A DNA stretch of 64,000 bases from Symbiodinium sp. CCMP2592. Taxonomy: Eukaryota > Sar > Dinophyceae > Suessiales > Symbiodiniaceae. Shown piece by piece: positions 35,101 through 46,729 of the stretch (positions are counted from its first letter, which is position 1; every line of letters starts with the position of its first letter). The notes under the pieces were generated by a model. The model was not told where the DNA came from. It did no database searches and worked only from the letters and a program-made list of their open reading frames with translations. The stretch is from assembly GCA_905221615.1 (NCBI GenBank), contig CAJNDT010000001.1, forward strand, positions 3,534,265 to 3,598,264. The letters are read 5' to 3'. A program made the translations under genes and the position numbers.

Positions 35101-35898
35101 TAACAAAAGGTCATGTGAGTGATGTACGTTTTCTGTAAGCAGATAGACCACATACGAATTAGCATCTAATCCCAGTCGTCCATAGCTCGCAAGCATGGGT
35201 AATGCCATACTCAAACAAACCACATAAACACAAACCACTGACCCAGCTGCTATCTAGTATACGAGCCCTCAGCCTTGAAATTCTCATGGCTTTGTGCTGT
35301 GACATCGAGGCTGGTGCCGTCAACTTCCTCGACAGTGACGGCCAGGTGTGCGTGGCGCAGATGGTGCCAGAGCTGATGCTAATGTGTGAATTGACATTGA
35401 TGCTATCTGAGACTCGGTCATGGCCGGGCATGATACTCAGGTAGGGTTCGCAGGTGAGCTACCATGTGTAGATGTTCTGGTCCGCACCATTCTTTGTGTG
35501 CTTGCACAGAAAGTTGGCTTTCTTTGGCCCATTGGTTGTACTTCAGTGCTACTTCATTCGCAGTGCGTTTGATGATGCATCCCCCGCTTCAAACACTCAC
35601 GAAGTTTGTGACTGCGCAGGAGTGTTGTTCAGCGCCGAAACGGGGAAGCAGCCGGTAAGTAATTTTGGAGCAGTCCCAGCCGAGATCCATCAGCAAGAAA
35701 AAGCAGACCTCGTCGTCGTAGGAGCAGGGGATGTAGTAGGAGTATTAAACACAAGGGTTAGGAGTGGGGGCAGGAGTGGGAGTCGGAGCGGGCTTTGGTG
35801 TAGGAGTATGCTGTGAGTAGGAGTAGGAAACAAGTAGTAGTAGCAGTAGTAGTCGTAGTAGCAGTAGCAGTAGCAGTAGCAGTAGCAGTAGCAGTAGC

Positions 35899-35955
<57 letters not shown>

Positions 35956-36050
35956 CGTAGTAGTAGTAGTAGTAGTAGTAGTACTGCAGCTACTTTTCTT
36001 CTGCTACTACTACTACTACTGCTACTGCTACTGCTACTGCTACTGCTACG

Positions 36051-36083
<33 letters not shown>

Positions 36084-36233
36084 GCTACTACTACTACTAC
36101 GACTACTACTACAACAACAACTACTACTACAACAACTACTACTACTACTACTACTACTGCTGCTGCTACTACTACTACTACTACGACTACTACTACTACT
36201 ACAACAACTACTTCTACTACTACAACTACAACA

Positions 36234-36276
<43 letters not shown>

Positions 36277-36296
36277 CTACTCCTATTCCTGCTGCA

Positions 36297-36356
<60 letters not shown>

Positions 36357-37926
36357 GCGGAGGGGACTTGAGCCAGACTTCCAGCAAAGGCCAACATCCT
36401 CCTGGGTAGCAATGAGCCCGACATTCGGGGAAGCTGCATGGGAAATATGCCGCTCGCTCAACAACTGGAGTGTGATCTCATGTCTAGCCTATGCTATACA
36501 TGATTATAGTGTGTGTGTGTGTATGGACGCCGTCGATTCAACATTTCTTGTATACTATGCTGCATATAAAGGACCTTCTCCAATTTGTGTTACGATATCT
36601 ATCCATACACAGGCCTGGCGAGGTCTACGCGCCCTTCTGGACAGCAAGCTGTACCCAAAGCAGCATGTCAGTTCCCCAAACACCACCAGCCACCAGCCCT
36701 AAACCCCAAGAGCCGAAGTCCTCTACCCCAAAGCGTGTTGAGGGCCTCTTTAACACCGAAGATTAGAAAAGGCGGAAACCCAAGCTTGCCGCGACCCCTG
36801 AAACCCGGAAACTTTGACCTAAACTTTCTGCGGAAGGGCTGTCGAGAGTGTCCGGACATGAGCGACCCCGACTACAGACTTGAAGTAGCATCATTCGAAT
36901 AACTATGGCCACGATAGCATGGAGCCCTTCTTCTGGTAGTCCTGAACGGAGCCCCTTTTTCGAGGAACCCTGTTCTAATGTATTATGGGCTCCATACTAC
37001 CTCTAATCTTTAGAAGACCTTCTTTTAGGGCACTGGGGGATAGAGGCCTGAAGCTTCAGGGTTTAAAGGTTGGGGTGTACACCCCAAACCCTGAACCGTG
37101 GAATTGGAACAAAGCTTTCGGATGCAGTGTGCTGCACCAGCCAGAGGAAGAAGTAGACACTCGACCCGTTTGAGATCTAGCGCAGCCCAGGGAGAAGACC
37201 TTAACATCATAGATAGCCGGCAACTTCCCTAAACCCTAAACTGTTAGGGCCCAGGGTTTGGGAATTAGTCTGGCTATGGCTGGCCTTGGAGATCCCAAGA
37301 TGAAGGTAAGCGCATCCATGGCCCCCGCCCAAAGCCAAGCCCGTGAGAGGTTTGGAAAGTGCGTCTCCCCCTGTGACGACGCATCAGTAGCGTCTGGAGA
37401 TTGTGCTTTGGTGGCACTGTTCGACGTGATAGTTTTGGCATGCCGGATTCGCAACTGTAAGGCATCTTGTGCACAAGAAACCTAAGTCGAACAGAACTTG
37501 GATGTTTAGCATCTCACGAAAAGATCATGAGTTTTGTGTGGTCTAGGAGTTAGCACATTGCTCTTAATCCTCGGATGTCCTTCGTCGGCGATCAAGGCAC
37601 CCACAGTCTAAATCGTGCAAGATTCGGCTCATGGGCGCAGCAGTTTGACAAAGCCGACGTCAGGGTCCTGCGAGACTCAATGCTTGAACTTCAACCGGTG
37701 CTTGCTTCGATAAGAATTTCAAAGTCGAATGTACTGCGGATCACCCCATGTGCTTGCCCTGCAAGCGTCTACGCTTTTTGAAATTTAGCTCGCATCGATT
37801 GTCTACCGTTGAGGCCAATGCTCGCAAACCCAGTAACTCTGAGTCCTGGTCCCACAGGCCCACACTTCTTAGCATGAACACATGAGGCCCGGCGGCCAAG
37901 CTTTGGCCGGTGTGCCTGGGCATGCA

Positions 37927-37980
<54 letters not shown>

Positions 37981-40900
37981 CAGTAGGGGGAGGGAGGGAG
38001 TGAGGAGGAGCCTGGGGAGAGGACGGGGGAGGCAGGGGAGGAGCAGGGGAGGAAAGGAGGACGGAAGAAAAGGATGAAGGGAGGGAGAGGCATGACGGAC
38101 GGAGGGAGCCACTTGTATTAGTAACTCGTACTACTAGTAGTAGTATTCCTGTCAATAGTAGCAGCGTAGCAGCAGTAGTAGTAGTGGTAGCAGTAGCAGT
38201 AGCAGTAGCAGCAGGAAGCAGTAGCGGTAGCGGTAGCGGTAGTAGCAGCAGTTGTAGCGGCAGCAGCAGCAGCAGCAGTAGCAGTAGCAGTAGCAGCACT
38301 AGTCGTGGTAGTAGTGGTAGTCCTGGGTTTCGGGGCTACTCTCTTCTAGAGAGGATCGAGGATTTTGGGCTTTGGGTTTAGCTAGAGGGAATGTGGCTTT
38401 TTTTCTACAGGGGTTAGGGCTCTTCTGCTGGATTTCATTTTCTCCTTCTGCGACCGGAAGAAATCTGCAGGGCTTTAACCAACCCCCCCCCCCCCCCCCC
38501 CGCGCCCTTCTAAAGCAAAATCTACACCGAAAGCCTTGCAACATTATGCCGCAGGGATCCTCCTGGGACGCCCAATGCCAAGGCTGCAAGACCAGATGTT
38601 CGCTGTCCGGTTAAGAAAGGGACCGTACAAATTCGAACAGGGTATCGGGGGGATATTTTACAACGGATAGAACAGTTAAGGATCATATCGGGATGGTGTT
38701 GCCAATAGTTAAATCGCTATTCCAACCCCGTTTGGGGGTTTGGAGTTTAGGGTTTTGGTGTCTAGGTACAAGGCAGTCGGCAGGATTGGGCCTTGGATGT
38801 AGGTCCCGCTTTCCAGTAGACTTAAGATGCCCCCATCACCTTGAACCCAACACCCTGAAGCCTAAAAAAAGAGGTTCTACCTTGTCCAGCATGCTGTTGG
38901 AGACTCCGAGTTTGGACCACTGGGGCTTTGGACCCTAGCTCCGTCAATCTTGTCGAGCTTGCCCATCGATCGAACCTTGTCGCATCTTGTCGAGATCCGG
39001 TTTCCCTGGAACACTTGCAGACATAATATAGGGGCCTAAACAACTCCTATACTATTTTGGGGGGCTCCTTATTATACTTACAACTTATAGTATAGTATAC
39101 CGTCAAAACCCCATTCTAATTATTGAGGCCCCTATGTAACTCCTTCGCGGCATCAACTCCAGCGCTGTCAGGGCCAGTGCAACTGTTGGCAGTTCTCGCA
39201 TGCCACAGGCCTGTGATATGCTTGGAGGTTGAACATTTGGGCTTTGATGGGCCTGAACCGTGATATTCGGGATTCTGCTGCCTCACGATTGGATGCATCA
39301 TAGCTCGCTTTGGTTTCTTTTTGCTGCTTCGGATAGTAACGGATAGTACGCCGTCCGATTCCGCTACTCCGAAGTGTCAAAGCCTCTGCAGGATGTGTGT
39401 TCGAGAGCCCATCGTGCATCCACTCTTCTGCTGAAAGGTTGAACGAGAACATCTGGGAGTTTCCGAAATTGGGTGTACCTCATGTTGGGGTCCTTATGGC
39501 AAGGATCGTGCTATTTAGGGTGCTATATTAGGATCCCGGATCCCTTATTTTCGGAAACTCCCATATAGAGATGTGGTGGAATCAAGACTGTAAGTCGATT
39601 GCTAGCCTCGTCACTGGACTGCAGTGCATAGAGTGTTTTGCCGCTTATCTTGGCGACAGTATCAGCAGTGAAAGTATCGTGTTCGTGTGAGTTCAGGGTC
39701 TTTTCATCTTCCTCCAACCATCATTACAATAATTTCTGGGTTTTGTGCGATGCTGAGAGTGAACAGTGGTATACAGTGGTAGTCGTATACGTAAGTGGTG
39801 TTCAACCCGAAGTTCGCTCGCATGTCTACAACCCTGACTACCGTTTTGAGCACCATCTCCATCTTTATCATGAGCATTGTCATCAGCCATCTTATCATCA
39901 ACACCCTTGTGTTCTTAGCAGTGCTAGTAGTTTTCGGAATTTGCATGACTCGGGGGTCCTTCTAGGGGTCCTTATCCGGATCCCTCTATTTGAACCCTAA
40001 TGCTAAGCCAAGCCCCTCGACACTTACACAAGTCAACCGGTCCCTGGGTGTCTGACTGGTGCCTCAGGGGTTGGATTCTGGCAGCTCGCCGGATGTAGCG
40101 GACTGCAGCCGCTGATGAGCGTCTGGGAGGAGAGAGGGCTGCCTCGGTACATAGGCAGATTGAACCCCAAAAAAAGAAGACTCATCTTAAAGCCCTGGGG
40201 TTCTGGTCACCTGATTGAGTAGTATGTTGCTGGGTTAGCATAAGCGGCCTACCTTTATTTATGGATGTGGAGCCCTGGGGCCAGTAATTTAAGTAGCAAA
40301 ATTGGTTCGATGTCCACAGTCTCGGCACTTGGAAGGACAAAGCAAGCGACCACACATGCACATATTAACAGACCGAGACGTTGAGTAAGCACTCAAACCG
40401 ATAAATGTTGGTAAACAAACCAGTATGATTCTAATTTTACGGAAAGTTTCAATGTTGCTGACCGACAGTCTTAAGCTGTATAAGCAATTACCAGGCAACA
40501 CATACATAGAGTACATACCTGCATAGAAGCCACATGGAGAGGTGACATAAATTGCGGCGGTAATACATGCAATAGTTGCAACAATAAGGAAATGATAAGA
40601 ACAGTAACAGCTACATCATCAGTACTGCTACTATTTGTGAAAATAGTAAGAATACACGATAACCTGGTAATGGGACTTCTAAGGATCGTGGTCATGAAAA
40701 TAGCGGCCATAATGAACACGCGAGAAATGAAAATCGATGTTTTCACAATGGTAACAGTAGTAATCAACATGACAGTAACTATCATGCAGATGATGGTTAT
40801 TATTGTCATTCTTGTCCTATTTGTTTATTATCTGGGCTCCAGGTTGCCTGTAAGGCTTAGGGACAGCTTAAGACGAATGAAGGCCGGTCGTTCGAGACCC

Positions 40901-43768
40901 TGCGTGAGAGGATCCCACTTGCACTGACACCGTGATGGGCTACTGGAAGGGGACGGCCTCACTGGCAGTTGCGAAGGCCGGACTAAAAGAGAGAGTACCC
41001 TCTCGCAAGAGTCGAAGGTCCTCGCCGGACGTTTTCCGAGGTTGTGCAGGGCTTAGCTTCATTCCTGGGAGGCTTCCGTGTTTGAAGCCGCACCAGGATT
41101 CTTTCTTGATTAGCTGTAAGTGTTCGGAACGTAGGCTGAAGGTTGGGGGTCTACGTTATCGCCTCTAGTCGGAAGAGCACGGTGCATCGTTTCAGACGGA
41201 GCTCTTGATTTTGTTGCGGATTTGAGAGTCATGCGTGCAAGGGATGTCACGGAATAGGCAGCACCCAAAGTCCCGCGGCGACTCAAAGCGGAAGTGCTGG
41301 CCTACAAGCCGAAACGCCCCTAAAACCAACCCTATCCAAAGCTGAGTGCCTGTGCAGGGCTACAAGTATCTGTCGACACCTCTTGTGGCGGAACATGTGG
41401 ACTATGCGGCTCGAGCTTAATCGAGGTTGTAGGATGGAGGTTCGTCGTGTAGTTTTTGCGGTTGATGGCTTATCCTTACGATTGAAGAGTTTCCATTTGT
41501 TGATGTTCTGTCTCAGCCGTACATCCAAAGGGTCAGTGTGTAAAGTGCTTGGCAGGGCCCTTGTACTACACTGCCTGAACGAGCAGCCTTTGACAACTCA
41601 TTTCTCGCACAGGCCTGGTAAAGCCCATTATTCCTCCAAACCCAAGCCCCTAAACCCTAAACCGCTCAACCAAAAACCTCTAACCCCTGAACCCCAAACT
41701 ATACGTATCAGTCCATCAGCCTTCTCCCGAAGACTGAACCTATCTGCTCCCTGCATCACCTGCAGTACAAGGGCCTTTAAACATAGAGTAGGGTTCCTGT
41801 GAGGCTTCTACAAGGGGTCCCACGTGGTTCTTTAATTTCAGGGCGTTCAAGATTAAACCAAGATTGGGGGCAGAGAATACTACAAATGTTTCGGGACGAC
41901 AACGGTGATAGTACTATCATTTGTTGCCATCCCCCTGTTTTGATCTCAGTTCAAGGTCGTTTGAGTCCGGCAGAAGCTATGTGCACACGCATCCCCCGAA
42001 GACTATCCTGAAGCCACTAGTTGCGAGGGCCGCTAAAGAAATACGGGTCTGTCGTCGCAGCAGTATGTGCAGTGAAATCTCGCCCAGGCAGAAAAGTTCA
42101 TCGAGCACGCCTGTAATTGCCAGGGGGGCAGTTGCAGTTGCACCGACGTGGCGACCTCGGCAGGGCGATGTATGTTGCGCGTAAGCAGAAAGTTCCTCGC
42201 TTAAACGCTCTAAACCCTAACCCTAAACCCTGAACCAGACAAATCTCAGACTGTTGCCTTGAAGAGGTGGAAGTGTTAGGATATAGGGCCCGGACATGTG
42301 TTGGGCTGTTGATCTATAGGGTTCCTTTATTGGGATCCATACGGGATCTATAGGGTATAGGGTTTAGGGGTTTAGTGGTTCAGGGGCTGTGGCGTGAGAA
42401 AAGCCAAAATGGCATATCGAGTCATTTTTCCCGGTATTTTGTTGGGAATGCAATCCCTTGCGCCGCAGTCGCAGCAGCGGCAAGCCCGCAGAACCATAAA
42501 CCTGCAAGCTTAAAATCCTAGAACTTAGAACGCATAAACCTTAAGCCCTAAACCCAGATCAAGTCCTGAAAGCTTGAAATCCTACAGTTTATAAACCTCT
42601 AAAACTCTAAACCTTAAGCCCACATCCTTAAATCAAAGCCTGGAACCCTCCAACTTATAAGCCCTAAACCTTATAGACCAACACCTCGAAGCTTGAGGCA
42701 TCTTGCGGCTGTCCTGTGTATGTTGGCTTCCACTTCTATGCCTACGACTGCCAGCCGGAGGTCTGCGATCGCAGTTTGAGCAGAATGTTTGCCTTAGAAG
42801 CTAGATTTGGGGTACCGTATTTCAAGGCTCCGATGATTCAGGGTGAGATTGGGAATGACTGGTCTGTGAAACTCGAAGGTAGAGTTGAGGGTGTGGGATT
42901 AAAAACCTGTGTTAACGATCACAAATTTATGAGCAACGAGCCCGAATCTCGAAGTTTGGTGCGACCGCCTGACCGTTTACTGATCCTGACATAGGACGAC
43001 GCATATTACTAACAACTTCCCCCCCATAGGCCCCGGTACAACTAAAGCCGAGTATACGCCAAGACCTGTTCCACATCCCCTTATGGTCCCTATAACAACT
43101 GTAGTCTTTTCTATGCCTGAAGACCCTACCCGTACCTTGTCTATGAAGGCCCCTTTTCAGATACTCAAGCCGGGATCTGCAGACTGTAGCCCTTAAGTAC
43201 TTGAGGAAGGCAGCGAGCATTCCGAAGGCTTTGACCGACACTTGTAATAAAGCTGATCATGCCATTGCTCAATACCGCCGAGGGCGTTCTTGCTTTTGTC
43301 GTTCTTCGCGGAGTAATGGTTTGGCACTGTGGTCGCTATTCCGTATTGTACTTGGTTGCTCCGTTTGAGACACTGCTTGGGGCTGTATTGCTTTCCGCTT
43401 ACTGTTCTGCCGGTTCTCGTAATCATCTGGTTTTGCACGACGCAAGAAGTGTTTAGCTAAAAGCGATGCTCAGCAGTCGCTTATGTACTGCTACGCTATC
43501 GGGCTTCCTGTCAAGGCACAAGTGTTGATTCGGTTTGGATTCGTTACTGATCTTGTTCAATGTCTGGCTTGCTAGTTCTAGTCTCGAAGAAACGTTCGGA
43601 AGCTGCTCGGTCAGTCCTCCGGCGGCTACAAGACGCTGCAGTCGCGCTTGGAGGCAGTGGCCGCCATCATGGAGTATCTTGGCGTATATGTTTATAAATG
43701 CACATGTATGTATTTGTGCATGTGCAAATACATATATATATATATATATACAATATAGAGAGTGAGAG

Positions 43769-43813
<45 letters not shown>

Positions 43814-46275
43814 CTCATACATATGCCTTGTTTATCTTCGCTGTGATGTCTTCCCGATTCTTGCTGCTTGTTGGTGGCGTCGGTTTCTTGGTTCCTTGTG
43901 CAAGTGAACATGACGTCCCATGATGCAAACTGTAGCTATGGGTTGCCTGTCAGCCCTGGTGCGTTCCTATCAGAACAGTGGAGTTCAAGCTGAGAGGTTT
44001 CTCTGTTTCGTGTTTGAGGGGTTCGTGGTGCGACTGGTGTACATCAAGCCGGCCACGGGCGCTTCTGTCAAGTTTTAGCCTCACATAGCTTGTTGTTCTG
44101 GTGCTTTAAAATGGTGAGGAAATATCCCTTCGTCAAGGGCGCGATTATCAACGAAGTGGGCATGCTGAACTGCGCGCCAGAGAGCTTGGACCCCATCTGC
44201 GCCGGGAGCTAAGGGAAGAAGCCGTCATGAGGGGCTCTAGGCGTGGAGCGCCCTCATGATTTATTACACTTTTTAAACCTGGGTTGGGTAGCACAAGGTC
44301 CCCAACTCGGGCAAGTACCCGGCCTCTGCCACGTCCGACCACGCCTGCCCGTCTACTGATGAGCTGCCCAATGGCTTGGCGAGCTTCATCGATAAGATCT
44401 TCGACTCTTGGACCAGCAGTGAGCACATCGGAGCCGAGTAAGAGGGTAGGGCGCTTTGTTAATCTAACATAAGGCGGAACTTTTAAACTTTTGCGGGGCG
44501 AGTTTGCAGCTGCTACGACAGACCCGAAGACAAGGCACGTCGTCCTTCCGCGCTTCGCCTTTGAAAGCCCACTGCTTTAAGGTTTAGGGTGGTGCTCTGA
44601 TTGTTAGGACGCAGCATTGCAATGAGAGCGAAACTGCTTGTCCATTCTGGCTTCGCGACAGGTTGTCACCGGTAGCACTGCTGTGGCTGGTGTCTCATCA
44701 CTGTAGCTGCAACCTTCACATCCCGCACTGTCACAGAAGCGGCAAGGACTACATCATCAGCGCGAAGACCAAAGACGGGCGTGAGGCACTTCCTGTGAGA
44801 TGAATGTCCCCTCGGTTAGGGCTTTAGCTTGGAGTTACCGGCATGTACAAGTTTCAGTTTGGAGTCGGCTCGCGCGTTGATGTGCAGACTTGTGCACGAC
44901 AAGATTCGCGTTCCAATCAAACCTAAACCCGAAATCCTAAACACTAAACACTAAACCCCTAAACCCCTAAACCCTAAACCCGAGATCCTAAAGCCGTTTC
45001 AATTCATCCCTCGGGAGCTGGCAGAAATCCAAGCAGTGAAGGTGGTGAAGGGCTTCTCGTGGTTCAATCAAGACCAAGACGGAGGTGCTGCTGGTTGGGG
45101 CTCTTGCAGGGTTTAGGGTTTAGGGGTTTCAGGGTCTAGTGTCTTTCTGGGGCAGAAAAGAAGGACGCAGACCGCTTCAAGTCAAATGTCTATGTGTTGA
45201 CGAGTTGACGAACGATTGGTTCTGTAGGAACCAAATTACGGTTTCAAAACTCCTAAACCCTAAGCCGCATTTGATATCTGATTGCTGAACGCTGGAGTTT
45301 TCGAGACTCTCTGTGCATACAGCTTCGAGGCTGAGGCTTGTCCGGTGTTGGGTTCAGGTTACTCCAAGCAGAACCTTTGAGACTACAAGGGCTAACGGTT
45401 CTATATACGTGTATGTATATATATATATATATATATATATAGGGGCATGTTGATGCTATATTCATATGTTCAGATCCGTATGTATGTATTGTATCATGTC
45501 ATTCCGCATCACGCCATGCTGTATTCCAGTCTATTCCAGTGTATGCTATGCTACTCTATACTATTCTATATTACTTGTATTCTCTTCGATTTAATTCTGG
45601 TCTATCCTGCCCTGTTCGATTCTTTTCTATTGTAATTTTAACGCTACGCCGCCCACCTCGGCTCTTTAGCGGCAGGGCGAGGGGCAGTGGATGTCGTACA
45701 GTATACACCATGCTAGGGGGGCCTCTCAGCCCCAACCTTTAACGGTTGGCGAGTGCGTGCGGGGGGAGGGGGGAGGGGGGGTACCTGAGGTAGTCCCCAA
45801 GACGCCTGGGCCAGTGGCCTCGGCGGATTCTATTCTATTCTCGTCTATCATATTACCATATGTATCACTGGTTTTCGTCATGCCAGTGTCATTTGCAGAA
45901 GCGACTGCTCACAGTGGCATCAACTCGTGCTTTGTTGCGCCCTTTGCGGTTTAGCCTGGATGTAATGTGAGGACCTGGAAACGTAGGGCTTCAAGGGCTA
46001 GCGGCTTTGACGTTTCAGATCCCGATCAAAGGCCCTCAACAGTTGCGCGGCACAGCAGTGTTGATCAAGCTTGGCGGCTCATGTTTTTGACCTGCAATCG
46101 ACAAGCCACGAGTGCAGGTCGTGAGATGTCGTTGTTCACGTGTGCAGTGCTCAAATGTCCCTCGGGGGCTAGAACCGAAGCCCGACACGCTGGATGAAAC
46201 ATGTGTTCATTCCGGTCCTTCATGCGAGGCACCTACAACCTGCGACTGTTTAACAACGACGGTACCGTCAACAAG
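32080..46275 (+). CDS. Asl1/GH128-like glycosyl hydrolase, at least 11 exons, 3' end not found
   Basis: Exons from 34383 to 46275 join in phase into about 233 residues with landmarks of the Glyco_hydro_cc / GH128 fold: WGANTVEDKYL, LLGSNEPD (the Glu is the expected acid/base), SCMGNMFGKC, YLSTPLV, YVGFHFYAYDC, AIINEVGMLNC (its Glu is the expected nucleophile), GFSWFNQDQ and TYNLRLFNNDGTVN. GH128 enzymes cut beta-1,3-glucans in the cell wall or outside the cell. Two exons upstream (32080, 32407) may supply the N terminus, though the junction to 34383 is missing. Donors are mostly GC, with GT at 42761, 43674 and 45085. Cysteines are frequent, as in secreted hydrolases, but no signal peptide is seen. 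The expected last exon (Gly-Glu-Ala-Tyr type) was not found. Confidence 0.82.
32407..32526 (+). CDS. Probable N-terminal exon of the GH128-like hydrolase
   Basis: Acceptor TTAGAG|A. Encodes NSQPQVTNDKAYVLEP, DELGAQRFDKVSYWNW and NLAPMTDD. The aromatic SYWNWN pattern resembles the first strand of the GH128 barrel. Donor GAT|GC, phase 0. A GTGAGC donor inside (32484) is an alternative end. Confidence 0.6.
32900..33090. repeat. TTTAGGG/TTTATGG telomere-like array
   Basis: GGGTTTAGGG and GGTTTATGG units, much like 27645-27895. Confidence 0.88.
34383..34417 (+). CDS. GH128-like exon: WGANTVEDKYL
   Basis: Acceptor AACACAG|G. Eleven codons, then a GA donor (CTGA|GA) in phase 1, which is what the NEPD exon needs. 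The GA donor is the weakest join in this gene. Confidence 0.6.
34658..34768. mobile_element. Foldback family C, best copy
   Basis: CATGGGAGTTTCCGAAAAT faces ATTTTCGGAAGCTCCCACATG. The centre holds GGTCCTTATAATGAGGATCC. Lies in a hydrolase intron. Confidence 0.88.
35825..36357. repeat. AGT array that switches to its reverse complement (ACT)
   Basis: From about 35825 to 35985 the + strand reads (AGT)n with AGC variants. From about 36005 to 36357 it reads (ACT)n with ACG/ACA variants, so the strand polarity flips at about 35986-36004. It ends 27 bases before the NEPD exon. The long frames on both strands are artefacts. Confidence 0.97.
36385..36448 (+). CDS. GH128-like exon: NEPD catalytic motif
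   Basis: Acceptor CTTCCAG|CA. Encodes KANILLGSNEPDIRGSCMGN. Donor AT|GC, phase 2, completed by G to a Met codon in the next exon. Confidence 0.9.
37350..37404 (+). CDS. GH128-like exon: FGKC...GDC
   Basis: Acceptor GAGAG|G. Encodes FGKCVSPCDDASVASGDC, four cysteines. Donor TGT|GC, phase 0. Confidence 0.85.
37928..38323. repeat. AGT/AGC trinucleotide arrays around a purine-rich tract
   Basis: (GTA)n at 37928-37985, a GGGAGG-rich purine tract to about 38105, then (AGC/AGT)n to 38323. All lie in a hydrolase intron. Confidence 0.93.
38484..38501. repeat. Poly-C tract
   Basis: About 18 consecutive C residues on the + strand; a site prone to sequencing and replication slippage. Confidence 0.9.
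39023..39136. mobile_element. Foldback family E, good copy
   Basis: ATATAGGGGCCTAAACAACT faces AATTATTGAGGCCCCTAT. The centre TATTTTGGGGGGCTCCTTAT mirrors AAAACCCCATTCT. Confidence 0.85.
39452..39566. mobile_element. Foldback family C copy
   Basis: CTGGGAGTTTCCGAAATTG faces TTATTTTCGGAAACTCCCAT. The centre has GGGGTCCTTATGGCAAGGAT. Confidence 0.85.
40911..40976 (+). CDS. GH128-like exon: CTDTVMGYW
   Basis: Acceptor GAGAG|GA. Encodes DPTCTDTVMGYWKGTA then SLAVAK. Phase 0 at both ends, so it fits between its neighbours. Donor GCGAAG|GC. The extent on the right could be shorter (ACG|GC at 40960). Confidence 0.6.
41358..41408 (+). CDS. GH128-like exon: YLSTPLV
   Basis: Acceptor TGTGCAG|G. Encodes GYKYLSTPLVAEHVDYA, the strand with the conserved Ser-Thr/Pro. 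Donor GCG|GC, phase 0. Confidence 0.8.
42698..42760 (+). CDS. GH128-like exon: CGCPVYVGFHFYAYDC
   Basis: Acceptor CTTGAG|GC. Encodes ASCGCPVYVGFHFYAYDC and QPE; the His-x-Tyr strand is a family landmark. Donor CGGAG|GT, phase 0. Confidence 0.9.
43615..43673 (+). CDS. GH128-like exon: helix LEAVAAIM
   Basis: Acceptor GGTCAG|T. Encodes SSGGYKTLQSRLEAVAAIM plus two bases of Glu. Donor GA|GT, phase 2. Confidence 0.87.
43733..43811. repeat. (TA)n and (GA)n microsatellites
   Basis: (TA)n at about 43733-43750 and (GA)n from about 43771 to 43811, in a hydrolase intron. Confidence 0.9.
44119..44200 (+). CDS. GH128-like exon: INEVGMLNC, expected nucleophile
   Basis: Acceptor GGTGAG|G. Encodes KYPFVKGAIINEVGMLNC then APESLDPIC. 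Donor TGC|GC, phase 0. The 97-base intron that follows is among the shortest here. Confidence 0.92.
44298..44415 (+). CDS. GH128-like exon: SDHACPSTDELPNG
   Basis: Acceptor CACAAG|GT. Encodes VPNSGKYPASATSDHACP, STDELPNGLASF and IDKIFDSWT. Donor CCA|GC, phase 1. Confidence 0.88.
45025..45084 (+). CDS. GH128-like exon: GFSWFNQDQDG
   Basis: Acceptor TGGCAG|AA. Encodes IQAVKVVKGFSWFNQDQDG plus one base of Gly. Donor GGAG|GT, phase 1. Confidence 0.92.
46229..46275 (+). CDS. GH128-like exon: TYNLRLFNNDGTVNK
   Basis: Acceptor TGCGAG|GC. Encodes TYNLRLFNNDGTVNK after the shared Gly. Donor AACAAG|GC, phase 0. The following exon was not found. Confidence 0.92.
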
Positions 46276-46500
46276 GCTTCTCCAGAAACGAAGTGTCTAT
46301 CAGGGAGCTGGAGTTGGAGATGTTATAAGGGGCCCATAAGGGGCAGTGGCAGGGGGGGGACTTTTTGGGTTACTACAAGGGGTTCCCAGGGCAACTTCAA
46401 TCATGGACATAGTATCGCCACTGCGACCATATCGAGAAGTGTTCCGTCTTGCTCAGTCATTTGTCGACCTTATGAGGCCGTTCTTTGACAAGCCAGCCCT

Positions 46501-46602
46501 CTACCTTAATAACCCTAAATATCCTTCCTTTTTCGGGTTCCTTATTATTATGATTTCCTTATATGAGTCCTTAAAAAGTTAGGATATTCAGGGTTAAGGT
46601 AG
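46501..46602. mobile_element. Foldback family H, copy 2
   Basis: CTACCTTAATAACCCTAAAT at the left faces ATTCAGGGTTAAGGTAG at the right. The centre TATGATTTCCTTATATGAG matches the copy at 18655-18838. Confidence 0.8.
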
Positions 46603-46627
46603 GCCCTATAGTTATTACGAGACTGCC

Positions 46628-46729
46628 ATATGGGAGTTTCCGACCATTGGGGTGCCTTCTTGTGGGGTCCTTGCAATAAGGTTCCTATTGTACCGTATGA
46701 GGGTCTCCTATTTTCGGAAACTACAATAT
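46628..46729. mobile_element. Foldback family C copy
   Basis: CATATGGGAGTTTCCGACCA and TTTTCGGAAACTACAATAT form the ends. The element lies 26 bases after the family H copy. Confidence 0.8.

Noticed and set aside
35745..36464. 239-codon poly-Ser frame and poly-Val/Tyr frames
   Set aside because: Product of the AGT/ACT array. The real exon here (36385-36448) is on the + strand in a different context.
37268..37303. Apparent exon AMAGLGDPKMK followed by a textbook GTAAGC donor
   Set aside because: It fits the hydrolase superficially, but it lies between two exons (36385-36448 and 37350-37404) that join perfectly without it.
40592..40927. 111-codon hydrophobic + strand frame resembling a membrane protein
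   Set aside because: Ile/Val/Met composition comes from a degenerate ATC/AGT-type repeat. The supported exon begins at 40911 in a different reading context.
42935..42950. Second NEP motif (SNEPES) in the hydrolase region
   Set aside because: It lies after the FHFYAYDC exon, out of family order, and past that exon's donor; chance match.
44148..44426. 92-codon minus-strand frame
   Set aside because: Shadow of the hydrolase exons 44119-44200 and 44298-44415, which match a family and keep phase.
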